Of a stretch of 64,000 nt of DNA, positions 16,340 to 25,636 are shown one piece after another (position 1 is the first letter of the stretch; every line of letters starts with the position of its first letter). Position numbers and translations under genes: made by a program. Below the pieces are notes generated by a model, which did no database searches, was not told where the DNA came from, and saw nothing but the letters and a program-made list of their open reading frames with translations. Origin of the DNA: Actinomycetospora termitidis (GTDB lineage: Bacteria > Actinomycetota > Actinomycetes > Mycobacteriales > Pseudonocardiaceae); the NCBI RefSeq assembly GCF_030286555.1, contig NZ_JASVWF010000006.1:310001-374000 (forward strand), given 5' to 3'.

Positions 16340-17859
16340 CCTTCGTCGCCCTGCTCACCGCGATCCGTCGCCGCTGGCTGGTCCTCGTCGCCGGCCTCGC
16401 CGTCGGCCTGGCCGTGGCGGCCGCCGTGACGACGTTCCTGCCGCGGACCTACGCGGCGACCGCGAGCCTCTACGTCTCCGCGGTCGACGACGCGTCGGCC
16501 CAGAACGCCTACCAGGGCGTGCTGCTCTCCCAGCAGCGGGTGAAGTCCTACACCGAGATCCTCACCTCGGAGCGGGTGCTGCGCCCCGTCATGGACGCGG
16601 CCGGCATCGCGGGGACCACCGCGGACTTCGCCGACCACGTCGCGGTCACCACCGACACCGACTCGACGGTCATGAAGGTGACCGTCACCGAGGGCTCGGG
16701 CACCGAGGCCGCCGACCTCGCCAACGCGGTCGCGTCGCGGTTCTCCCAGGTCGTCGGCCAGTTGGAGCGCCCGACGGGTGCCGGGCAGGCGCCCGCGGTC
16801 ACCGTCGCGACCGTCGACGCGGCCGTCGCCGACCCGGACCCGGTGTCCCCGCGCTGGCCGGTCAACCTCGTCGTCGGCGCCGTCGTGGGCCTCCTGCTCG
16901 GTGCCGCGGGCGCGGTGATCTCCGCCGCGACCGACCGGACGCTGCGCCGTCCCGCCGAGCTCGCCGAGGTCGCGGGCGCCCCGTCGCTGGGCAGCCTCCC
17001 CGCCGTGCGCGGCGGGTTCGACCCGGCGGCCGGGGGCGAGCACGCCGAGGCCGTCCGCCGGGTGCGCACGAACCTCGCCTTCGCCGACGTCGACTCCCCG
17101 GTCCGCGTGATCACCGTGACGAGCCCGCTCGAGGGGGAGGGGCGCACCAGCCTGGTGCAGGCCCTCGCCACCGCCTTCGCCGCGACGAGTCGCGTCGCGG
17201 TCGTCGAGGGCGACCTGCGGCACCCGGTGCTCGCCGAGCGCCTCGGGCTGCACGGCCCGCTCGGGCTGACCGACGTGCTGCGGGGCCACGGCCCGCTCGG
17301 CACCGCGCTGCAGCGCCACGGCGGGGTGGACGTCCTCGTCGCCGGCGAGGTCCCGACCGACCCGTCCGGCCTGCTGGCCTCGCGGGCCCTCGGCGCCGTG
17401 ATCGACCGGCTGCGCGAGACCCACGACGTCGTCCTCGTCGACGCCCCGCCGCTCGGGCCGGTCGCCGACGCGGCCGTCCTCGCCGCCGGCTCGGACGGCG
17501 CGGTGCTGCTGTGCCGGGCCGGGCGCACCCCCGCCGACGCGGTCGGCGCCGCGGCCGAGGCCCTGCGGGCGGTCGGCGCCCGCATCGTCGGCACCGTCCT
17601 GACCTCCGACGGCGAGGTCCGGGCCGCGGCCGCTCCCACGGTCGGTGGGAGCGGTGACGGCGGGTCCGGTGCGGAGACGACGCTCGTGCACCGGGTCGAT
17701 GCCGAGCGCGGCAGCCCCGCGCTCGCGGGCAGCCGGGCGGACCTGGCGGCGGCCCCGTTCGACGCGTGGTTCACCACCGGCGCCACCGGCCCGGCCCGTC
17801 GGGGTGCCCACGAGGCGGCCCCGGAGATCGGCGGGCTGCGCGCCCAGCCGGGCCAGTGA
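16336..17859 (+). CDS. Wzz/BY-kinase-like protein with altered Walker A (probable pseudokinase)
   Basis: 507 aa. A Wzz domain (TM1 about 14-34, TM2 about 175-197) is followed by a ParA/BY-kinase domain. Walker A reads SPLEGEGRTSL, with Arg270 (codon 17143-17145) where BY-kinases have the invariant Lys. Walker A' is VVEGDLRHP (about 289-297) and Walker B DVVLVDAPP (about 364-372). The C-terminus has no tyrosine cluster, unlike the paralogue at 47434-48921 ([13 protein letters not shown]). It is thus unlikely to autophosphorylate normally. It probably still controls chain length through the Wzz part or acts as a regulatory partner. ATGA overlap with the polymerase; GTGA overlap with the lipoprotein. 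Confidence 0.8.
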   Translation: MTFVALLTAIRRRWLVLVAGLAVGLAVAAAVTTFLPRTYAATASLYVSAVDDASAQNAYQGVLLSQQRVKSYTEILTSERVLRPVMDAAGIAGTTADFADHVAVTTDTDSTVMKVTVTEGSGTEAADLANAVASRFSQVVGQLERPTGAGQAPAVTVATVDAAVADPDPVSPRWPVNLVVGAVVGLLLGAAGAVISAATDRTLRRPAELAEVAGAPSLGSLPAVRGGFDPAAGGEHAEAVRRVRTNLAFADVDSPVRVITVTSPLEGEGRTSLVQALATAFAATSRVAVVEGDLRHPVLAERLGLHGPLGLTDVLRGHGPLGTALQRHGGVDVLVAGEVPTDPSGLLASRALGAVIDRLRETHDVVLVDAPPLGPVADAAVLAAGSDGAVLLCRAGRTPADAVGAAAEALRAVGARIVGTVLTSDGEVRAAAAPTVGGSGDGGSGAETTLVHRVDAERGSPALAGSRADLAAAPFDAWFTTGATGPARRGAHEAAPEIGGLRAQPGQ

Positions 17860-18566
17860 CCCGACCCCTGAGCCGCCGCGCCGCCCTGGTCCTGGGTGGC
17901 GCGGCGGTCGTCGGAGCGGTGGCGGGGTGCTCGACCGGCTCCACGGTGACGGCACCCCCGCCCCCGGAGGTCCCGTTGCAGCGTCACACCCGCTGGACGG
18001 CCCGCCCGGACGGGCCGCTGCCCGCGACCGGTGACGAGGGCGTGCCGTTCACGACCCTGCTCTCGAACACCACCGCCCAGCCCACGCTGCGTGGCGGGGC
18101 CCTCGTCGGGAACCTGCCCGCGGCGCAGTCCGCGGTGTACGTGACCCAGCCGCTGGGCGCCCCGGTCCGCCGGCTCGGGGCGCGGATCGCGTTCGGGCCC
18201 GGGGCGGCGTCGGGGTCGGTGGCCCTGGTGGCCTGGAACGGGGCGCCGACGGTGGACCGGGTCGACGGCCACCTGCACATGGTGTTCACCCCGGACCGCT
18301 GGATCGCCGGCGTGCTCGAGGGCGGGACGGTCCGCGAGGTCGCCCGCGCCGACTACGGCCTGGCGCTGCCGCAGGACGGCACGCCCCGCCCGGTGGAGGT
18401 GGTGGTCGCGGGGGACACCGCGACCCTGCGCCTGCCCGACGGGACCACGACCGCCGTCCGGGACCCGCGCTTCGCCTCCGGCTCCGGCGTGGTCGCGGTG
18501 TGGGAGTTCTACAAGGACGCCGCCGACTCCGCCGAGGTCACGTTCGCCGAGACCTGGGCGGGCTGA
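17856..18566 (+). CDS. Tat-type lipoprotein of the polysaccharide loci (paralogue 2)
   Basis: 236 aa. LSRRAALVLGG and VAGC (Cys25) form a twin-arginine signal with a lipobox. The mature part has RPDGPLPATGDEGVPF, VYVTQPLGAPVRRLGARIAF, RWIAGVL, LPDGTTTAV and the closing WEFYKDAAD...ETWAG, matching the paralogues at 4986-5672 and 51137-51850. The GTG start at 17856 overlaps the BY-kinase stop (GTGA), so it is the last gene of locus B. No transmembrane domain besides the signal. No named family recognised; a role in binding or anchoring the exported glycan is inferred from three-fold co-localisation. Confidence 0.8.
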   Translation: MTRPLSRRAALVLGGAAVVGAVAGCSTGSTVTAPPPPEVPLQRHTRWTARPDGPLPATGDEGVPFTTLLSNTTAQPTLRGGALVGNLPAAQSAVYVTQPLGAPVRRLGARIAFGPGAASGSVALVAWNGAPTVDRVDGHLHMVFTPDRWIAGVLEGGTVREVARADYGLALPQDGTPRPVEVVVAGDTATLRLPDGTTTAVRDPRFASGSGVVAVWEFYKDAADSAEVTFAETWAG

Positions 18567-18576
18567 GCCGGCGGGT

Positions 18577-18642
18577 CCGGTGATCACCGGGCACTGAGAG
18601 CTGTCCGGAGGGCTTCGACGCAGCGCTGAGGGCCCGCTCGGC
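18577..18642. repeat. Intergenic direct repeat A, copy 1
   Basis: 66-nt segment beginning CCGGTGATCACC, matching 18731-18796 at all but four positions. Both contain AGAGCTGTCCGGAGGGC and GCAGCGCTGAGGGCCCGCTC. A hairpin separates the copies, giving an A-hairpin-A mosaic between the convergent ends of the lipoprotein and gntR genes. Confidence 0.8.
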
Positions 18643-18668
18643 ACCGGAGAGGTCCGGCGCCCGTCGAC

Positions 18669-18709
18669 GATGGCGAGCTGCTCCCACAGGATGCGTGCAG
18701 TTCGCCATC
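18669..18709. terminator. Hairpin of the GATGGCGA family
   Basis: GATGGCGAGCTGC (18669-18681) pairs with 18697-18709 at 12 of 13 positions. It lies between convergent genes, so it may be a bidirectional terminator. The same stem occurs at 37021-37069 and 37173-37223. Confidence 0.55.
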
Positions 18710-18730
18710 CATCGCTGGGCCGGAGGCTCA

Positions 18731-18796
18731 CCGGTGATCACCGCGCACCGAGAGCTGTCCGGAGGGCCTCCACGCAGCGCTGAGGGCCCGCTCGGC
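18731..18796. repeat. Intergenic direct repeat A, copy 2
   Basis: Second copy of the 66-nt element, ending 5 nt before the gntR stop. See copy 1 for the shared blocks. Confidence 0.8.
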
Positions 18797-18801
18797 CGAC
18801 C

Positions 18802-19473
18802 TCAGATGACCGCGCGGACCGCCTGCTCGAAGCCCAGCACGTGGCGGCGGCAGGCGTCGGCCGCACCGTCCGCGTCGCCCGCGGCGATGGAGCGCAGCAG
18901 GCCGGCGTGCTCCTCGACGTGGTCGGCGAAGTCGGTCATCCGGTCGAGGAACAGGCAGAAGATGCGGGTGGCGAGGTTGTGGTGCCGCGTCGCGGTGTCG
19001 GAGAGGTACGGGTTGCCGGTGGCGGCGTACATCGACCGGTGCACCCGCATGTCCCAGCGCATCAGCTCCTCGCGGGACAGCGCGGGCACGTCGAGCGCGG
19101 CGGTGGCCTCCGCGAGCTCGGCGATCTCCTCGGCGCGCACCGGCGAGCTCTCGCACACCTCGGCCGCCCGGCGCGCGGCCAGCGGCTCGAGCTGGACCCG
19201 GATGTCGGTGATGTAGGCGAGGTCGGTGATGTCCACCGCCGTCGCGAACGTGCCGCGGCGGGGGTAGGAGACGACCAGGCGGTCCACCGCGAGGTGCTTG
19301 AGCGCCTCCCGGACCGGGGTGCGCCCGACGCCGAGCTCCTCGACCAGCGCGACCTCGTCGACCGGGGCCATCGGCGGGATCTCGAGCAGGATCAGCTTGT
19401 CCTGGATCGCGTGGTAGGCGCGCTCGGACAGTGACGTCGGAGGCTGCTGGACGACGGTCACGGCCGTGATCAT
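18802..19473 (-). CDS. GntR family (FCD/FadR subfamily) regulator of the sarcosine/serine module
   Basis: 223 aa. The winged HTH is at residues about 14-75 (LSERAYHAIQDKLILLEIPP, then VEELGVGRTPVREALKHLA). The all-alpha FCD domain follows, with DMRVHRSMYAATGNPYL and HVEEHAGLLRSIAAGD carrying metal-ligand type Asp and His. It is the last gene of the minus-strand run glyA-soxB-soxD-soxA-soxG-gntR, 33 nt after soxG. GATATGA/TGATATGT motifs lie right at its start, with a similar site before glyA, so it probably controls the whole module. The ligand is unknown (sarcosine, glycine or serine are candidates). Confidence 0.85.
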   Translation of the reverse strand: MITAVTVVQQPPTSLSERAYHAIQDKLILLEIPPMAPVDEVALVEELGVGRTPVREALKHLAVDRLVVSYPRRGTFATAVDITDLAYITDIRVQLEPLAARRAAEVCESSPVRAEEIAELAEATAALDVPALSREELMRWDMRVHRSMYAATGNPYLSDTATRHHNLATRIFCLFLDRMTDFADHVEEHAGLLRSIAAGDADGAADACRRHVLGFEQAVRAVI

Positions 19474-19513
19474 ATCGTGGTCACCCCCGCGTCGCCGGTT
19501 GATATGTCACCGG
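19469..19513. promoter_or_regulatory. Candidate GntR sites upstream of gntR
   Basis: Two copies of a GATAT core occur within 45 nt: GATCATATCGT (19469-19479) and TTGATATGTCA (19499-19509). The module promoter at 25637-25648 has CTAATATATCAG, sharing TGATAT on the opposite strand. These AT-rich islands are conspicuous in DNA of this GC content. Confidence 0.45.
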
Positions 19514-20100
19514 TACTCCTCGGCGGCGTCCAGCAGCCAGGCCGCGACGTAGCCGGCGAACGACGTCCGCACGAGCAGCTGGAACTCCCCGTCGTCGTGG
19601 CCGACCAGCAGCACGCCGGACTGCCCGAGCAGCGTGCGGGCGCAGGTCCGCGGCCCGAACGACGCCGGGCGCAGGTCCAGCGCGCACCCGAACGACAGCA
19701 GCTCCCGCGCGGCACGGCCCTGCAGCCGCAGGTCGGCGTACTGCGCGGACACGTCCGACGCCGCGGCGCCGACCGCGGCCAGCGCCGGCCGGGTCACCGC
19801 CTCCCACGCCGCGGCCGAGGTCGCGGCCACGTCGGTGACCAGCCACTCGTCGGGTCCGAGGTGCAGCGACTGCCCGCGCAGCGTCGGCTCCCACGCCAGC
19901 GGCCGGGTCGGCAACGGCACGCCGAGCGCGACCTCGGCGACGGCCGCGGCCCCGGGGGCGACGCGGACGGCGAGGGCGGCGGTCGAGGGCGCCAGGGTGA
20001 TCGCCAGGTCGTGGCGACCCGCGAGCTCGACGGTCAGGTCCTCGAACCGCGCGCGCCAGGCGTCGAGCAGGTGGACGGGGGCGAGCAGGTCAGCCGTCAC
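19507..20100 (-). CDS. soxG: Sarcosine oxidase gamma subunit
   Basis: 197 aa. The SoxG family is weakly conserved but recognisable: WLVTDVAATSAAAWEAV, SAQYADLRLQGRAARELLSFGCALDL, CARTLLGQSGVLLVGHDDGEFQLLVRTSFAGYVAAWLLDA. It is homologous to the GCV_T folate-binding fold and completes the heterotetrameric enzyme that demethylates sarcosine to glycine in the cytoplasm. The GTG start overlaps the end of soxA by 11 nt. Identification rests on the operon order as well as sequence. Confidence 0.85.
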   Translation of the reverse strand: MTADLLAPVHLLDAWRARFEDLTVELAGRHDLAITLAPSTAALAVRVAPGAAAVAEVALGVPLPTRPLAWEPTLRGQSLHLGPDEWLVTDVAATSAAAWEAVTRPALAAVGAAASDVSAQYADLRLQGRAARELLSFGCALDLRPASFGPRTCARTLLGQSGVLLVGHDDGEFQLLVRTSFAGYVAAWLLDAAEEYR

Positions 20101-22828
20101 GGCGGGCTCCCTCGGGGTCGACGAGCACGGTCGGGGCGATCTCGGCGGCCACGAGGCGGTCGCCGACGGGGACGTGCACGACCTCGCCGACCCGCGATCG
20201 CCCGGCCTTCAGCAGGGCCAGCGCGAACGGCCGGCCGAGCGCGGCGCTGCGGTAGCTCGACGTGACGTGGCCGAGCATCGGCACCGGGGGCGGCGGCAGC
20301 GCACCGTCGGCGCGGAACTCCACGATCTGCGAGCCCTCGGGCAGCGTCGTGGCCGCGTCCGTGGGCAGCAGCGAGACGAGCTCCTTGCGCTGCGGGTTGA
20401 GGTTCTCCGCCCGGGCGAACGACCGCTTCCCGACGAAGTCGGTCTTCTTCTTCGAGATCACCCAGCTCATCCCGAGGTCCTGCGGGGTGACGGTGCCGTC
20501 GGTGTCCTGCCCGACGATCGGGTAGCCCTTCTCGGCCCGCAGCACGTGCATCGTCTCGGTGCCGTAGGGCGTGATGTCGAACGGCCGACCGGCCTCGAGC
20601 AGCCGGTCCCACAGCGCGGGCGCGTACCGGGCGTCGACGTGCACCTCGTAGGCCAGCTCACCGGAGAACGAGATGCGCGCCAGCCGCACCGGCACGCCGT
20701 CGAGCACGGTGTCCTGCCACGTCATGAACCCGAACGCGTCGTTCGAGACGTCCACGTCGCCGAACACCGCGCCGATCACGTCGCGCGAGCGCGGCCCGAC
20801 GACCGGGAGCACGGCCCACTGGTCGGTCACCGACGTGACGTGGACGGCGAGGTCGGGCCACTCGGTCTGCAGCCACTCCTCCATCCACTCCAGGACGACG
20901 GCGGCGTTGCCGGTGGTGGTCGTGACGAGGAAGCGGTCGTCCGCGAGCCGCAGCACGGTGCCGTCGTCGATCATCATCCCGTCGTTGCCGCACATCACGC
21001 CGTAGCGCACGCGGCCGACCTTCAGGCTGCTCATGAGGTTCGTGTAGAGCCGGTCGAGCAGCACGCCGGCGTCGGCGCCCTGGACGTCGATCTTGCCCAG
21101 GGTCGAGCCGTCCATGATCGCGACGCCGGTCCGGGCGGCGGCGCACTCGCGCAGCACGGCGGCCGCCATGTCCTCTCCGGCGCGCGGGTAGTGCCGCGCC
21201 CGCTTCCACTGACCCACGTCCTCGAACACCGCGCCCGCGGCGACGTGCCGGTCGTGCAGGACGGTCGTGCGGACGGGGTCGTACAGGTCGCCGCGCTCGC
21301 GCCCGGCCAGCGCGGCGAAGGCGACCGGGACGTAGGGCGGGCGGAACGTCGTCGTGCCCAGGTCCTCGATCGGGCGCCCGAGCAGTTCCGCGGTGATCCC
21401 GGAGGCGATGACCCCGGACGTGCGGCCCTGGTCGTGCGCGGTGCCGATCGTCGTGTAGCGCTTCACGTGCTCGACGGAGGTCATGCCCGCCCCGACCGCC
21501 CGCTCGATGTCGCGGACGGTGGCATCGCGAGCGAGGTCGACGAACTGCCGCGCCGGGTCGCCGGGCACGCGCCAGAGGACCGTCGTCGGAGTCCTGGGCT
21601 GCTCGACGACGGCTGGTGCGGCGTCACCCACGGCGTCGCGCAGGCCACCCGCGAGGTCCAGCACGCCGTTCGCGGCGCCGACCACGCGCGTGCCCGGGAG
21701 CTCCTCGCCGGGCCGGAACGCGCCGAGCTCCGGGTCGTACCGCAGGGCGCCCCGGACGTGGCTGAACAGGTGGGCGGTCGGGTTCCAGCCGCCGCTGACC
21801 AGCAGAAGGTCGCAGGGGAGCGTGCGCCCGTCGCCCAGGACGGCGCCGGTGACGTGGTCCTCGCCCTCGGCCCCCGTCACCACCGCGTTGCCGTGCACGA
21901 CGATGTCGCGCTCCAGGCACGGCCCGGCGGCCGGCGGCGTCGGCCGCACGTCCACCACGGTGACCCGGGCGCCGGCGTCGTGCAGGTCGGCCGCGGTCGC
22001 GTAGGCGGCGTCGTCGCTGGTGAACACCACGACCTCGGAGCCCGCCCGCACGCCCTGGCGGTGCAGCAGGTCGCGCGCGGCGGAGGCGAGCATGACGCCG
22101 GGCCGGTCGTTGTCCTCGAACACGATCGGCCGCTCGATGGCGCCGGTCGCGACGACGACCCGGGCCGCACGGATGCGGTGGACGCGCTGACGGGAGGCCC
22201 CGGAGGTCCGGCGCTCGAGAGCGAGCACGTACCCGTCGTCGTGATGACCGAAGGCGGTGGTGCGCTGCAGGTGGAGCACGGTCCCCGACGCCGCGAGCTC
22301 CGCGACGACGTCCGCCGCCCAGTCCCGCGAGCCACGGCCGTCGATCGTCTCGGTGCCGGTGAGCGTGCCGCCGGCCTCCGAGCGGTCGTCGACCAGGACG
22401 ACGTCCTCGCCCGCCCGGGCCGCCTGCCGGGCCGCGGCGAGCCCGGCGGGGCCGGCCCCGACGACCAGCACGTCGCAGTGGTGGTGCTGCCGGTCGTGGC
22501 GCGCGGTGTCGGGCACCTGCGCGAGCCGGCCGCGGCCCCCGACCCCGCGGGCGACGAGGCCGTCGGTCAGCTCGACGGTGGCCGCGAGCAGCATCGGCTC
22601 GGGGAACGGCTCCTCGATCTGCACCAGGCCCGTGGGGTCCTCGACCCACGCCGCGCCGATCCCGCGCGGGCGGCCGAGCTTCACGCTGGTGCCGAGCCGG
22701 TGGACGCCGTGCGCGAGCAGCGCGGAGGCGAGGGTGTCCCCGGGGTGGCCGGTGTAGGCGACGTCGTCGACGACGAAGCGCAGGGTGCGGGACCGGTCGA
22801 TCCGGCCGTGACCGTCGAGGCGCGTCAT
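20090..22828 (-). CDS. soxA: Sarcosine oxidase alpha subunit
   Basis: 912 aa. The N-terminal part (about 15-55) is the 2Fe-2S-like/Fer2_4 fold, TLRFVVDDVAYTGHPGDTLA. A nucleotide-binding domain follows with CDVLVVGAGPAGLAAARQAA (GxGxxG), and a second dinucleotide segment in the middle. The C-terminal about 380 residues are a GCV_T aminomethyltransferase-like domain (MDGSTLGKIDVQGADAG, SGELAYEVHVD, LRAEKGYPIVGQDTDG) that binds tetrahydrofolate and captures the methyl carbon as 5,10-methylene-THF. The ATG at 22828 overlaps soxD. Partner of soxB, soxD and soxG; 5,10-CH2-THF and glycine feed glyA upstream. Confidence 0.93.
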   Translation of the reverse strand: MTRLDGHGRIDRSRTLRFVVDDVAYTGHPGDTLASALLAHGVHRLGTSVKLGRPRGIGAAWVEDPTGLVQIEEPFPEPMLLAATVELTDGLVARGVGGRGRLAQVPDTARHDRQHHHCDVLVVGAGPAGLAAARQAARAGEDVVLVDDRSEAGGTLTGTETIDGRGSRDWAADVVAELAASGTVLHLQRTTAFGHHDDGYVLALERRTSGASRQRVHRIRAARVVVATGAIERPIVFEDNDRPGVMLASAARDLLHRQGVRAGSEVVVFTSDDAAYATAADLHDAGARVTVVDVRPTPPAAGPCLERDIVVHGNAVVTGAEGEDHVTGAVLGDGRTLPCDLLLVSGGWNPTAHLFSHVRGALRYDPELGAFRPGEELPGTRVVGAANGVLDLAGGLRDAVGDAAPAVVEQPRTPTTVLWRVPGDPARQFVDLARDATVRDIERAVGAGMTSVEHVKRYTTIGTAHDQGRTSGVIASGITAELLGRPIEDLGTTTFRPPYVPVAFAALAGRERGDLYDPVRTTVLHDRHVAAGAVFEDVGQWKRARHYPRAGEDMAAAVLRECAAARTGVAIMDGSTLGKIDVQGADAGVLLDRLYTNLMSSLKVGRVRYGVMCGNDGMMIDDGTVLRLADDRFLVTTTTGNAAVVLEWMEEWLQTEWPDLAVHVTSVTDQWAVLPVVGPRSRDVIGAVFGDVDVSNDAFGFMTWQDTVLDGVPVRLARISFSGELAYEVHVDARYAPALWDRLLEAGRPFDITPYGTETMHVLRAEKGYPIVGQDTDGTVTPQDLGMSWVISKKKTDFVGKRSFARAENLNPQRKELVSLLPTDAATTLPEGSQIVEFRADGALPPPPVPMLGHVTSSYRSAALGRPFALALLKAGRSRVGEVVHVPVGDRLVAAEIAPTVLVDPEGARRDG

Positions 22829-23079
22829 GCGGAGCTCCCGGGGAGGAAGGCGTACGTGCGGGTGTCGCGGACGGCCCGGAACCACGTGCGGCAGCCGGCG
22901 GAGTGGAACCAGCGCTCCGCGAACGGGCCCTTCGGGTTGTCGCGGAAGAACACGAAGTGCGCCCACTGCTCGTCGGTCAGCGCGGCCGGGTCGTCGGGGT
23001 AGGCGACGTCGGCCTGGCCGCCGTAATGGAATTCGGTCTGCTCGCGTGGTCCGCACCAGGGACACGGGATGAGTTGCAC
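22825..23079 (-). CDS. soxD: Sarcosine oxidase delta subunit
   Basis: 84 aa, the usual size. IPCPWCGPREQTEFHYGGQA gives two cysteines (6 and 9), and HSAGCRTWF supplies the later Cys, matching the zinc-binding SoxD family. GTG start 23079 with GAGGAG upstream. It overlaps soxA by 4 nt and is 22 nt from soxB. It is the small structural subunit of the heterotetramer. Confidence 0.93.
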   Translation of the reverse strand: MQLIPCPWCGPREQTEFHYGGQADVAYPDDPAALTDEQWAHFVFFRDNPKGPFAERWFHSAGCRTWFRAVRDTRTYAFLPGSSA

Positions 23080-23101
23080 GGTCGGGCTCCTCGGTGGGCG
23101 A

Positions 23102-24310
23102 CTAGTGCGCGACGCCGGCGGCGCCGTGCTCGTCGACGAGCGCGCCGGTGACGAACCGGTCGAGGGAGAACGGCGCGAGCAGCGGGTGCACGCGACCGTG
23201 GGCGATGGTGTCGGCGAAGGCCTGGCCGAGTCCCGGCGTGACCTTGAAGCCGCCGGTGCCCCACCCGCAGTTGAGCAGGACGTTCTCGTACGGGGTGGTC
23301 CCGACGATCGGGCTCGCGTCCGGCGTCACGTCGACGATGCCGGCCCAGCTGCGCAGCAGGTGCGCCCGTGCGAAGGCCGGGAACAGCTCGACCGCGGCCG
23401 CCATCTGGCGCTCGATGACGTGGAACGCGCCGCGCTGGCCGTAGCCGTTGTAGGAGTCGACACCGGCGCCCATGACGAGCTCACCTTTGTGCGCCTGCGA
23501 GACGTACACGTGCACCTTGTTCGACATGACGATCGTCGGGTGCACCGGCTCGAGGAGCTCGGAGACCAGCGCCTGCAGCGGGTGCGACTGGAGCGGGGTG
23601 CGGATGCCCAGCCGGTCGAGCAGCACCGAGGTGTGCCCGGCGGCGCACAGCGCGACGGTGCCGGCGCCGATGTCGCCGCGGCTGGTGCGCACGCCGGTGA
23701 CGCGGTCGCCGTCGACCACGAAGTCCGTGACCTCGCAGTCCTGGATCAGGTCGATGCCGGCCTGATCGGCGCGGCGGGCGAAGCCCCAGGCCACGTAGTC
23801 GTGCTTCGCGATGCCCGCCCGGGGCTGGTAGGTCGCCCCGTGGACGGGGTAGCGGATGTCGCCGGAGACGTTGACGATCGGGCAGACCTTCGCCACCTCG
23901 TCGGGGCGCAGCCACTCCGCGTCGATGCCGTTGAGCCGGTTGGCCTCGACCCGGCGGACGGCGTCGCGGACCTCCTGCTCGGTGTGCGCGAGGTTGAGCA
24001 CGCCGCGCTGGCTGAACAGGATCGGGTAGTCGAGGTCCTCCTCGAGCCCCTCCCACAGCTTCAGCGCGTGCTCGTAGATCGCGGCGGACTCGTCCCACAG
24101 GTAGTTGGACCGGATCAACGTCGTGTTGCGGGCCATGTTGCCGCCCGCGAGCCAGCCCCGCTCCAGCACCGCGACGTTCGTGATGCCCTGCTTCGCGAGG
24201 TAGTGCGCGGTGGCCAGGCCGTGCCCGCCGCCGCCGACGATGACGACGTCGTAGCTCTTCTTCGGCTCCGGGTTGCGCCACAGGGCGTCCGGCTGTTCCG
24301 GCGTGCTCAC
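23102..24310 (-). CDS. soxB: Sarcosine oxidase beta subunit (FAD/FMN)
   Basis: 402 aa. The FAD-binding DAO fold begins [20 protein letters not shown] (about 20-39). His170 in [10 protein letters not shown] corresponds to the His that carries covalent FMN in heterotetrameric sarcosine oxidases (family knowledge). The end contains [14 protein letters not shown], the second FAD contact. It catalyses oxidation of the N-methyl group of sarcosine; reoxidation by O2 yields H2O2. The GTG start overlaps the glyA stop (TGA at 24307-24309), so transcription runs from glyA into soxB. Confidence 0.93.
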   Translation of the reverse strand: MSTPEQPDALWRNPEPKKSYDVVIVGGGGHGLATAHYLAKQGITNVAVLERGWLAGGNMARNTTLIRSNYLWDESAAIYEHALKLWEGLEEDLDYPILFSQRGVLNLAHTEQEVRDAVRRVEANRLNGIDAEWLRPDEVAKVCPIVNVSGDIRYPVHGATYQPRAGIAKHDYVAWGFARRADQAGIDLIQDCEVTDFVVDGDRVTGVRTSRGDIGAGTVALCAAGHTSVLLDRLGIRTPLQSHPLQALVSELLEPVHPTIVMSNKVHVYVSQAHKGELVMGAGVDSYNGYGQRGAFHVIERQMAAAVELFPAFARAHLLRSWAGIVDVTPDASPIVGTTPYENVLLNCGWGTGGFKVTPGLGQAFADTIAHGRVHPLLAPFSLDRFVTGALVDEHGAAGVAH

Positions 24311-25605
24311 GGCGTCACCTCGGTGTAGAGCGGGTGGCGGTCGGCCAGCGCCGCGACCCGGTAGGTCAGGGCGTCGAGCTCGATCGCGGTGATCTCGGGG
24401 CGCAGGGCCCGGGCGATGACGTCGGCGACCTCGCGGAAGCCGTCCGCGCCGAACCCGCGCGTGGCCAGGGCGGCGGTGCCGATCCGCACGCCCGAGCTGA
24501 CCATCGGCGGCCGCGGGTCGAACGGGACGGCGTTGCGGTTGACGGTGATGCCGACGCGGTGCAGCCGGTCCTCGGCCTGCTTCCCGTCGAGCTCGGAGTC
24601 GCGCAGGTCGACCAGCACGAGGTGTACGTCCGTGCCGCCGGAGACGACCCCGATCCCGGGCTCGCCCACCAGGCGCTCGGCCAGGATCCGGGCGCCGGAC
24701 AGCGTGCGCTCGCAGCGCTCCCGGAACTCCGGGGTGCCCGCGAGCTTGAAGGCCACCGCCTTCGCGGCGATCACGTGCTCGAGCGGCCCGCCCTGCTGGC
24801 CGGGGAACACCGACGAGTTCAGCTTCTTGGCCAGCGTCCGGTCGGCGGTCAGGATCACGCCGCCGCGGGGACCGCCCAGGGTCTTGTGCGTGGTCGAGGT
24901 GACGACGTGCGCGTGCGGCACGGGCGAGGGGTGCAGGCCGGCGGCGACCAGGCCGGCGAAGTGCGCCATGTCGACCATCAGGTACGCGCCGACCTCGTCC
25001 GCGATCGCGCGGAACGCCGCGAAGTCCAGGTGGCGCGGGTACGCCGACCAGCCCGCGACGATCAGCTGCGGCCGGTGCTCCCGCGCGAGGCGGGCGACCT
25101 CGTCCATGTCGACCCGGTGGTCGTCGGCGCGCACGTGGTAGGCCGCGACGTCGTAGAGCTTGCCGGAGAAGTTCAGGCGCATGCCGTGGGTCAGGTGGCC
25201 GCCGTGGGCGAGGTCGAGTCCGAGGATCGTGTCGCCGGGGGAGAGCAGGGCGGCCATGACGGCGGCGTTGGCCTGGGCGCCGGAGTGCGGCTGCACGTTG
25301 GCGTACTGCGCGCCGAACAGGTCGCAGAGCCGGTCGATCGCGAGCTGCTCGACGACGTCGACGTGCTCGCACCCGCCGTAGTAGCGCCGGCCGGGGTAGC
25401 CCTCGGCGTACTTGTTCGTGAGCACCGAGCCCTGCGCCGCCATCACCGAGACCGGGGCGAAGTTCTCGCTCGCGATCATCTCGAGCGTCGCGTGCTGGCG
25501 CCCGAGCTCGGCCGCGATCGCCGCGTGGACCTCGGGATCGGTCTGCGCCAGCGGACGGTCGAGCACGGCCCTCGAGGTCTCGTGCCCGACGACTGTCATC
25601 GTCAT
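24307..25605 (-). CDS. glyA: Serine hydroxymethyltransferase
   Basis: 432 aa. All SHMT landmarks are present: [42 protein letters not shown], the PLP-lysine segment [14 protein letters not shown] (around residue 235-248), and GIRIGT-like [12 protein letters not shown]. It interconverts glycine plus 5,10-methylene-THF and serine. As first gene of the sox operon it is placed to use both products of sarcosine oxidation; the divergent sdaA then turns serine into pyruvate. This is probably a second, catabolic glyA rather than the housekeeping one (inference). Confidence 0.95.
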   Translation of the reverse strand: MTMTVVGHETSRAVLDRPLAQTDPEVHAAIAAELGRQHATLEMIASENFAPVSVMAAQGSVLTNKYAEGYPGRRYYGGCEHVDVVEQLAIDRLCDLFGAQYANVQPHSGAQANAAVMAALLSPGDTILGLDLAHGGHLTHGMRLNFSGKLYDVAAYHVRADDHRVDMDEVARLAREHRPQLIVAGWSAYPRHLDFAAFRAIADEVGAYLMVDMAHFAGLVAAGLHPSPVPHAHVVTSTTHKTLGGPRGGVILTADRTLAKKLNSSVFPGQQGGPLEHVIAAKAVAFKLAGTPEFRERCERTLSGARILAERLVGEPGIGVVSGGTDVHLVLVDLRDSELDGKQAEDRLHRVGITVNRNAVPFDPRPPMVSSGVRIGTAALATRGFGADGFREVADVIARALRPEITAIELDALTYRVAALADRHPLYTEVTP

Positions 25606-25636
25606 CGTCGGTCCTTCCCGTACTGGTTCGCGACGG

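Noticed and set aside
14671..17859. Long plus-strand frame covering the polymerase and BY-kinase as one protein
   Set aside because: Only the part from 16336 is real; upstream sequence is Arg/Pro-rich and overlaps the O-antigen ligase gene in another frame.
18577..18796. Insertion sequence remnant
   Set aside because: No transposase fragment, no terminal inverted repeats or target duplications; the direct repeats flank a hairpin instead.
19634..23002. A plus-strand frame of over 1100 codons opposite soxG, soxA and soxD
   Set aside because: Low-complexity Arg/Val/Gly/Asp-rich translation with no domains, antisense to well-recognised sarcosine oxidase genes.
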